Notes under the pieces: generated by a model
The model's database searches: none
What the model was told of the DNA's origin: nothing
Seen by the model: only the letters and a program-made list of their open reading frames with translations
Program-made: the position numbers and the translations under genes
Part shown: positions 43,000-48,335 of the stretch, one piece after another
Layout: each line of letters starts with the position of its first letter
How positions within the stretch are numbered: the stretch's first letter is position 1
Assembly (NCBI GenBank): GCA_020849895.1
Contig: JADZFN010000044.1
Location: 1 to 48,335, forward strand
DNA from: Verrucomicrobiia bacterium
Lineage (GTDB): Bacteria > Verrucomicrobiota > Verrucomicrobiia > JABWAM01
DNA: 48,335 nt
Direction of reading: 5' to 3'

Positions 43000-43635
43000 A
43001 TGAAGGAATACAAGGAACTCTATACCGCTGTGCTCGAAGGCAAGGCCAAGGACGCCCGGGCCATCACCGAGAAAGCCCTCGCTGAAGGCGCGGATCCGAA
43101 GCAGCTCGTGGACCGCGAGATGATTACGGCGATGGCGGAGGTGGGCCGGCGTTTCGAGACCAACGAGTATTTCGTGCCCGAACTCCTGATTTCCGCCCGC
43201 GCCATGAAGGCGGCGCTCGAGCTCATCAAGCCGCTCCTCGTCAAGAGCGGCGTCCAGCCCGTCGGCCGCGTGGCCATTGGCACGGTGAAAGGCGATCTCC
43301 ACGACATCGGCAAGAACCTCGTGGCCGCCATGCTCGAAGGAGGCGGATTCGAGGTGGTGGATCTCGGCGTGGACGTTTCCATCGAGAAGTTCATCGCCGC
43401 CGTGAAGGAAAAGAACGTCGAGGTCCTCGGGCTTTCCGCCTTGTTGACCACCACGATGCCGGGGATGAAGGGCGTCATCGAGGACCTCAAGGGCCAGGGC
43501 CTCCGCGAGAAGGTGAAGGTGATCATCGGCGGCGCGCCGGTGACCCAGAATTATGCGAACGAGATCGGCGCGGACGGCTACGCCGACAACGCCAGCTCCG
43601 CCGTCGCGCTCGCCAAGCAGCTTCTCGCCGCGTGA
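43000..43635 (+). CDS. Corrinoid (B12-binding) methyl-carrier protein
   Basis: 211 residues. An N-terminal helical cap (1-85; MAEVGRRFETNEYFVPELLI, ISARAMKAAL) is followed by the B12-binding Rossmann domain with GTVKGDLHDIGKNL, where His101 of D-x-H-x-x-G is the cobalt ligand, then LGLSALLTTTMPGMK and VIIGGAPVTQNYANEIGADG. This is the two-domain core of MetH and of MtaC/MtbC-type carriers. It hands methyl groups between a donor methyltransferase and an acceptor. The homocysteine methyltransferase gene follows 72 bases later, pointing to homocysteine as acceptor. Confidence 0.93.
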   Translation: MKEYKELYTAVLEGKAKDARAITEKALAEGADPKQLVDREMITAMAEVGRRFETNEYFVPELLISARAMKAALELIKPLLVKSGVQPVGRVAIGTVKGDLHDIGKNLVAAMLEGGGFEVVDLGVDVSIEKFIAAVKEKNVEVLGLSALLTTTMPGMKGVIEDLKGQGLREKVKVIIGGAPVTQNYANEIGADGYADNASSAVALAKQLLAA

Positions 43636-43707
43636 CGCGGGGCGTCGCCGCGCGCCTCCTCTGAAGCGGGAAGGGCGCACGCCTTTCTCCTCCGCCCTCC
43701 GCCTCCC

Positions 43708-44577
43708 GTGCACCCGACCTTCGACGCCCTCCTGAGCGCGCGCCTCCCTGTCGTCACCGACGGGGGATGGGGCACCGAATTCCAGAAGCTCGGTCTCGCC
43801 CCCGGCGAATGCCCGGACCGCTGGAATCTCGAGCACCCCGACCGCGTGAAGAAGGTGGCCCGCGCCTATGTGGACGCCGGCAGCCGGGTGATCCTCACGA
43901 ACACCTTTGGCGCGAACCGCGTCGTCCTGGAACGGCAGGACCTCGCCGGCAAGCTCGCGGAGATCAACCGCGTCGGCGCGGCGCTTTCGCGCGAGGCGGC
44001 CGGCGACCGCGCGCTCGTCCTCGCCTCGATCGGCCCGACGTGCAAGATGGTTTCGACGGGGGAAATCGAGGCGGCGGAGCTTCAGGAGATTTTCGCCGAG
44101 CAGGCGGCGGCCCTGGTCGAGGGCGGGGCGCAAGGGTTCGTCCTCGAGACCTTTGCCGAGGTGGAGGAGGCGTGTTGCGCGCTGGCTGCTGCGAAGGCGA
44201 CCGGGCTGCCGTGCGTGGTTTCCATGGTCTTCGACTCCGGCAAGGCGAAAGACCGCACGATGATGGGGACGACCCCCGAGCAGGCCGCGGCGCAACTCGA
44301 CGCGTCGGGCGCCGACGCCCTCGGCGCGAACTGCGGACAGGGGATCGAGGGATACATTTCGATTTGCGCGCGCCTGCGCGCAGCGACGGCGCGCCCGATC
44401 TGGATCAAGGCGAACGCCGGCCTCCCCGAGATGATCGAGGGGAAGGCCGTCTACCGCGCGACGCCCGCCGAGTTCGCCGCGCATGCGCTCAAGGTGAAGG
44501 CCGCCGGCGCCTCCTTCCTCGGCGGCTGCTGCGGTACCAGCCCCGCCTTCATCGAGGCGTTGGCGAAGGCCTGGTAG
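43708..44577 (+). CDS. Homocysteine S-methyltransferase family protein
   Basis: 289 residues from GTG 43708. VTDGGWGTEFQKLG opens the TIM barrel, and the zinc site is Cys209 (LGANCGQG) with Cys274 and Cys275 (LGGCCGTSP). Together with ILTNTFGANR this is the MetH N-terminal/BHMT module, which activates homocysteine thiolate to accept a methyl group. Next to the corrinoid protein it suggests a split methionine-synthase-like system; the methyltetrahydrofolate and reactivation domains of MetH are not encoded here. A betaine or methylamine donor is possible too. Confidence 0.88.
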   Translation: MHPTFDALLSARLPVVTDGGWGTEFQKLGLAPGECPDRWNLEHPDRVKKVARAYVDAGSRVILTNTFGANRVVLERQDLAGKLAEINRVGAALSREAAGDRALVLASIGPTCKMVSTGEIEAAELQEIFAEQAAALVEGGAQGFVLETFAEVEEACCALAAAKATGLPCVVSMVFDSGKAKDRTMMGTTPEQAAAQLDASGADALGANCGQGIEGYISICARLRAATARPIWIKANAGLPEMIEGKAVYRATPAEFAAHALKVKAAGASFLGGCCGTSPAFIEALAKAW

Positions 44578-44598
44578 GAGGCTCTGCGCCTCCGCCGC

Positions 44599-45027
44599 TC
44601 ACGGCGCGGCGCCGCGGACGATGAGGATGGGGATCCGGCACTTGTGGCGGACGGTTTCGATCGTGCTGCCGAGGAAGAGATCGCTGAGGAAGCGGTGTCC
44701 GTGGGTCGTCATCGCGATGAGATCGCAGCCTTCCTCCTCGGCGACCGCGAGAATTTCGTGCGGCGGATTTCCGCGCGCGAGGCGGATCGTCGCTTCGAGC
44801 CCTTGATCGCGGAGGCGGGCGGCAGTCCGTTCGAGATAGGCGCGGTCCTCCTTCATCTCCTCGGATTCGGCGAGCGGAAGGGCGTCGTAGTTGCGGGCGA
44901 CCCAGCCGTCGGCCACGTGCAGGAGGAGGAGGCGCGCGCGCGTGTGCGCGGCGAGGCGCGCCACATGCTCGATCAGGGCCTGCTCGTGCGGGGTGTGGTC
45001 AAGGGCGAGGAGGATGTTCCGGTACAT
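44599..45027 (-). CDS. Universal stress protein (UspA family)
   Basis: 142 residues, one Usp domain. NILLALDHTPHEQALIEHVA starts the alpha/beta fold, and the ATP-binding loop is THGHRFLSDLFLGSTIETV, equivalent to G-2x-G-9x-G-(S/T). It is likely ATP-binding and dimeric. It lies 4 bases after the Nramp transporter stop on the same strand, so the two are cotranscribed; a link between metal uptake and stress tolerance is inferred. The methyltransferase gene converges on it 21 bases away. Confidence 0.93.
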   Translation of the reverse strand: MYRNILLALDHTPHEQALIEHVARLAAHTRARLLLLHVADGWVARNYDALPLAESEEMKEDRAYLERTAARLRDQGLEATIRLARGNPPHEILAVAEEEGCDLIAMTTHGHRFLSDLFLGSTIETVRHKCRIPILIVRGAAP

Positions 45028-45031
45028 GGGA

Positions 45032-46402
45032 TCAGAAACGCGATTCCAGCCAGGCGCCGGCGCCGCTGAAATCCATGAGGTATTTCGCGTTGAGAAGCAC
45101 GATGATTCCCGCGGCGAACCACGCGAGGATGCGGACCCAGCGCGGGTTGGCGAAACGCCCCATCTTCTTCGGATCGCTGGTGAAGAGGATGAGCGGGATC
45201 ACGGCGAAGCCGAGCTGGAGGCTCAGGACGACCTGACTGAAAATGAGGAGCCGCGCGACACCGCTCTCGCCGTAGAATGCGGCGGCCGCCGCCGCCGGCA
45301 CGATCGCGATCGCGCGAGTGATGAGGCGGCGGACCCACGGGCGGAGGCGCAGGTTCAGGAAGCCTTCCATCACGATCTGTCCGGCCAGGGTGCCCGTCAG
45401 CGTCGAGTTCTGGCCTGAGGCGAGGAGCGCGAGGGCGAACAACGCGCCGGCGGCAGGCACGCCGAGCGTCGGGCTGAGGAGGCGGTAGGCGTCCTGGATT
45501 TCGGCGACGCCGGTGTGTCCGCGCGCGTGGAAGGTGGCGGCGGAGACGATCAGGATCGCGGCGTTGATGAACAGCGCGAACATCAGGGCCACGGTGGAAT
45601 CGAGGGTGGCGAACCAGATCGCCTCCCTCCGCCCGGCGTCGTTCCGCTCGTAGTTGCGGGTCTGGACGATGGAGGAATGGAGGTAGAGATTGTGCGGCAT
45701 CACCGTCGCGCCGAGGATGCCGATGGCGAGGTAGAGCATCTCGGGGCGCCGCACGATTTCGGCCCGGGGAAGGAGCCCGGCGGCCACCTCGCGCAGGTCC
45801 GGCCGGGAGAAAAGGATCTCCAGCCCGAAGCACCCCCCGATCAGCAGCATCAGGGTGATGACGAGCGCCTCGATGTAGCGGAACCCCTTGTTTTGCAAGT
45901 ACAGGATGAGCAGCACGTCGAGCGCCGTGAGGCCGACGCCCCAGGCGAGCGGGATGCCGAAAAGGAGGTTCAACGCGACTGCGGAACCGATGACCTCGGC
46001 GAGGTCGCACGCGCAGATGGCGACCTCGCAGAGCGCCCAAAGCCCCAGGGCGACCGGCCGCGAATAATGATCGCGGCAGGCCTGTGCGAGATCCCGTTCC
46101 GTGACGATTCCCAGCCGCGCGCAGAGCGCCTGGAGCAGGATCGCCATCAGATTGGAGACGAGGATGACGGAGAGAAGCGAGTAGCCGAACGCCGACCCGC
46201 CGGCCAGCGAGGTCGCCCAGTTGCCCGGGTCCATGTAGCCCACCGCGACGAGATACCCCGGGCCCGCGAACGCGAAGACCTTCCGCCAGAAACCGGCGCC
46301 CTTGCGCACCAGGACGGTGCGGTGCGCTTCCGGCAGGCTGGGGGAGACCGCCTCGCGACGCCAGCCCGAGGAGGCGGGATCCATCCTCGGCGGCGTGTTC
46401 AT
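45032..46402 (-). CDS. Nramp family divalent metal transporter (MntH-like)
   Basis: 456 residues from ATG 46402; a TTG just upstream (46405) could add one residue. Eleven or so hydrophobic segments. The metal site of helix 1 is [12 protein letters not shown] and that of helix 6 is [13 protein letters not shown] (the M-P-H motif), the manganese/iron-importing form. Upstream of it [19 protein letters not shown] is the helix 3 mark. It imports manganese or iron with protons across the inner membrane. The first 45 residues are a hydrophilic cytoplasmic extension. No MntR site was identified in the 194-base divergent gap. Confidence 0.93.
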   Translation of the reverse strand: MNTPPRMDPASSGWRREAVSPSLPEAHRTVLVRKGAGFWRKVFAFAGPGYLVAVGYMDPGNWATSLAGGSAFGYSLLSVILVSNLMAILLQALCARLGIVTERDLAQACRDHYSRPVALGLWALCEVAICACDLAEVIGSAVALNLLFGIPLAWGVGLTALDVLLILYLQNKGFRYIEALVITLMLLIGGCFGLEILFSRPDLREVAAGLLPRAEIVRRPEMLYLAIGILGATVMPHNLYLHSSIVQTRNYERNDAGRREAIWFATLDSTVALMFALFINAAILIVSAATFHARGHTGVAEIQDAYRLLSPTLGVPAAGALFALALLASGQNSTLTGTLAGQIVMEGFLNLRLRPWVRRLITRAIAIVPAAAAAAFYGESGVARLLIFSQVVLSLQLGFAVIPLILFTSDPKKMGRFANPRWVRILAWFAAGIIVLLNAKYLMDFSGAGAWLESRF

Positions 46403-46542
46403 CAAGACTCATCTTCGCCGAGGGCGCCGCGGGTGTCCAGAACGGCGCGCGCCCCTTCGCGGAGCGGTGGGAGAAGTAGGAGGCCGCCAACCGTGGGCGG
46501 AGGAGGGAGATTCCGTGTTCTTTTCGGAAACAGTGGATTCGA

Positions 46543-46554
46543 GGTTGCGCAACC
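46543..46554 (+). promoter_or_regulatory. Operator-like perfect palindrome before the PEP-CTERM gene
   Basis: GGTTGCGCAACC is a perfect 12-bp palindrome with a central CG, the shape favoured by LacI-family operators. It covers TTGCGC (46545-46550), a possible -35 box, with TAGCAT (46567-46572) 16 bases on. The palindrome ends 42 bases before the ATG. Confidence 0.45.
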
Positions 46555-46584
46555 ATGGAAGTCGAATAGCATAGAAACGTAATC

Positions 46585-46590
46585 AGGAGG
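46585..46590 (+). promoter_or_regulatory. Strong ribosome binding site
   Basis: AGGAGG followed by six T and ATG 46597 is a consensus Shine-Dalgarno sequence, rare in this window, where many genes have weak sites or overlap-coupled starts. It implies high expression of the surface protein. Confidence 0.8.
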
Positions 46591-46596
46591 TTTTTT

Positions 46597-48324
46597 ATGC
46601 ACTTGCTCCCATTTCTGCGTTGCGTGTTTCGCGGGCTTGTTGTTGTGCTGTTCGTTGTAGGAGGAGCTGCTGCTTCCCGCGCGGCGACTTGGACGAATCT
46701 GGATAGCACAGGTGGGTTCTGGACGAATGACACCCAGTGGTCGGGGCCAAACAGTGGTTATCCCGACGGCAGCGGTTCCTTTGCGGTGTTCCGTAAAACT
46801 AGTGGTGTTCTAGCCACCATGACCAATGATGTCGCGATTACCAACGCGCAGATTCGCTTTGCCGCCGCCGCTAACACTCCTTCCTGGCGCATCAGTTCCA
46901 ATGCATCAGGCGGAGTCCTATATCTCGACGGCGGCTCGAAAGCTGCGTTAATCGAGGCGCAACCCAATGGAGGTGCGCACAAACCGGTGGGAATTTTTTC
47001 AATTCCGGTGGTATTGCTGAACACGTTGATCGCTTCGAATGCTACGTTGACCACCCGCCACGGCACCTTGGTCTTTGAGGGGCCGGTGGATACCCGGACC
47101 AACACCTTGTTTTATCGCGGACTTGCAAGTTGGGGGACCAATGCAGGAATCATCTCCGGCGAAGGACGCATCGTGGTGGACATGAACGACTTTGGGATCA
47201 CCAACGGCCGTGTGGTCATGACGGCCAACAACACCTATACGGGAGGGACAACGATCAGCAACGGCATCCTTCAGCTCGGCAACGGGGGGAGCGCAGGTTG
47301 GGTGGAAGGCAATATCACGAATCTTGGAACTCTGGCCTTTCATCGTACCGACGTGATGACATTCACCAACCTCATCACCGGAGCGGGCACGGTGCTGACC
47401 ATGGGGAATGGGAACACGCTGAACATCACCAATGGCGGGCAGGTGTCGGCTTCAGTGTTCCAGTTGGGTGCTGCCGCGAACTCTACAAACCATCTGGTGC
47501 AGGTGCTCAGCGGAGGGGTCTTGGAAGCAGGCAGCATTCTTGTAGTGGGCAGCAATTCTAGCGTGCAAAACAAGGGGGGAATCTATCTTTTTAATGTGAA
47601 TGCTCCAACGATCACACCCTCGAACGAAATCGGAGGAGCTGTGAAGCTCAACGGAGGTACGTTGGTCTTTCGAGAAGTGGCTGCCGCGGCGCTTGACGGG
47701 CAGATCATGAACATCACCTATTCCGGTTCGAACACACTGCGGCTTGCGAGTGCCACGAACGCAAGTCTCGCGAGCTATACTGTCGGTAACGGATCGAGCT
47801 TTGCGGCCTTGGATCTTGCGGGAACGGGATCGGTATTCCGCAGCACAAGCCTGAACGTGACGTCCGGCGGCGCCCTGGTGGGCGCCGGCGCACTTCAGAG
47901 CGTCGTGGTGAGCAACGCGGGGGTGATCGCCCCCGGCCATTCGCCGGGCACGCTGACGTTCTCGAACGATCTCACGCTGCTCGACAGTTCGCTGCTCGTG
48001 CTCGAGATCGCGGGGACGAACGCCCTCGGTTACGACCGCCTCGTGGTGGGAAACGCCTTTGCGAAGAACGGCACGGTGCTCGTGACGAATCTCGGCTGGA
48101 CGTTCGCTCAGGGAGACACGTTCGACTTCTTCGATGCCGCGTCGGTGAGCGGAGCGTTCGACATGAGCCTGCTGCCCGATCTTGGGAGCGAACTGCTCTG
48201 GGATACGAGCCTCTTCGAAAGCCAGGGGATCCTGAGTGTGACGGCGATCCCCGAACCGGGAATCTTCGGGACGATGGGCCTGAGCGCCCTGCTCTATCTC
48301 TTCCTGCGCCGCCGTCGGTCATGA
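46597..48324 (+). CDS. PEP-CTERM protein with autotransporter-type beta-strand repeats
   Basis: 575 residues from ATG 46597. A signal peptide (LVVVLFVVGGAAASRA, cleavage near 29) is followed by Asn/Thr/Gly-rich beta-strand repeats; NNTYTGGTTISNGILQLGN is the classic autotransporter-associated repeat. The C-terminal part from about residue 428 is homologous to the gene at 2-796 (LEIAGTNALGYDRLVVG, GTVLVTNLGW, GDTFDFFDA). It ends in IPEPGIFGTMGLSALLYLFL and RRRRS, a PEP-CTERM signal. The N-terminal two-thirds is visibly less GC-rich than the C-terminal module, suggesting a different history. Export by Sec and processing by an exosortase encoded elsewhere are expected. Confidence 0.88.
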   Translation: MHLLPFLRCVFRGLVVVLFVVGGAAASRAATWTNLDSTGGFWTNDTQWSGPNSGYPDGSGSFAVFRKTSGVLATMTNDVAITNAQIRFAAAANTPSWRISSNASGGVLYLDGGSKAALIEAQPNGGAHKPVGIFSIPVVLLNTLIASNATLTTRHGTLVFEGPVDTRTNTLFYRGLASWGTNAGIISGEGRIVVDMNDFGITNGRVVMTANNTYTGGTTISNGILQLGNGGSAGWVEGNITNLGTLAFHRTDVMTFTNLITGAGTVLTMGNGNTLNITNGGQVSASVFQLGAAANSTNHLVQVLSGGVLEAGSILVVGSNSSVQNKGGIYLFNVNAPTITPSNEIGGAVKLNGGTLVFREVAAAALDGQIMNITYSGSNTLRLASATNASLASYTVGNGSSFAALDLAGTGSVFRSTSLNVTSGGALVGAGALQSVVVSNAGVIAPGHSPGTLTFSNDLTLLDSSLLVLEIAGTNALGYDRLVVGNAFAKNGTVLVTNLGWTFAQGDTFDFFDAASVSGAFDMSLLPDLGSELLWDTSLFESQGILSVTAIPEPGIFGTMGLSALLYLFLRRRRS

Positions 48325-48335
48325 GGACGGTGGCG

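Noticed and set aside
42967-44484. 505-codon frame on the - strand opposite the corrinoid and methyltransferase genes
   Set aside because: It crosses two well-supported genes and has no domain resemblance.

Overview
The window looks like chromosomal DNA of a Gram-negative, high-GC member of the Verrucomicrobiota, possibly an Opitutae- or Terrimicrobiia-like lineage; the rank below phylum is a guess. The main clues are a four-gene pseudopilin set matching the Verru_Chthon cassette (A, B, C, D), PEP-CTERM proteins with autotransporter-type beta-strand repeats, paired DUF4838 proteins, an H-X9-DG-type prepilin next to carbohydrate genes, and a Kdo/Lpt lipopolysaccharide operon showing an outer membrane.

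Layout. 1-13.4 kb (+ strand): the end of a PEP-CTERM protein, then a locus resembling a polysaccharide-utilisation island: DUF4838 protein, prepilin-like protein, PcRGLX/YetA-like protein, a truncated glycosidase fragment, two Gfo/Idh/MocA oxidoreductases, a LacI-type regulator and a second DUF4838 protein. 13.6-18.0 kb (- strand): kdsA, lptC, lptA and lptB, with stop/start overlaps within lptC-lptA-lptB, then a nitrilase-family enzyme and a LolA-like protein. 18.16-19.0 kb (+): a fluoride (crcB) riboswitch, crcB and a DUF190 gene. 19.1-21.1 kb (-): an aldo/keto reductase and an ABC ATPase. 21.2-28.8 kb (-): a long run of BrnT-like toxin, CopG-type antitoxin, nucleotidyltransferase, two pseudopilins and the cassette in order D-B-C-A; four junctions are ATGA overlaps. 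29.1-31.6 kb: a formate/nitrite-type channel, a secreted protein of unknown function, a small Pmp3/YqaE protein and hisB. 31.7-44.6 kb: housekeeping genes (mfd, nuoF, folP, CPBP protein, rpoD, dnaG, PfkB kinase) and a corrinoid protein with a homocysteine methyltransferase. 44.6-48.3 kb: UspA and an Nramp transporter, then a second PEP-CTERM protein whose C-terminal third is homologous to the first.

The least expected signal is a family of short repeats with 7-base periodicity. They occur in several intergenic gaps and inside the unusually long leader-coding parts of the pseudopilin genes; the cassette C leader also carries a run of REP-like palindromes. Because ATGA overlaps fix the starts of proteins A, B and C, these repeats appear to be translated. 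Other signals are a possible three-stem leader RNA before the PcRGLX-like gene, an inverted repeat over the LacI-gene promoter, and two near-identical 56-bp palindromic elements 8.4 kb apart. No rRNA, tRNA, CRISPR array or complete insertion sequence was recognised by eye.
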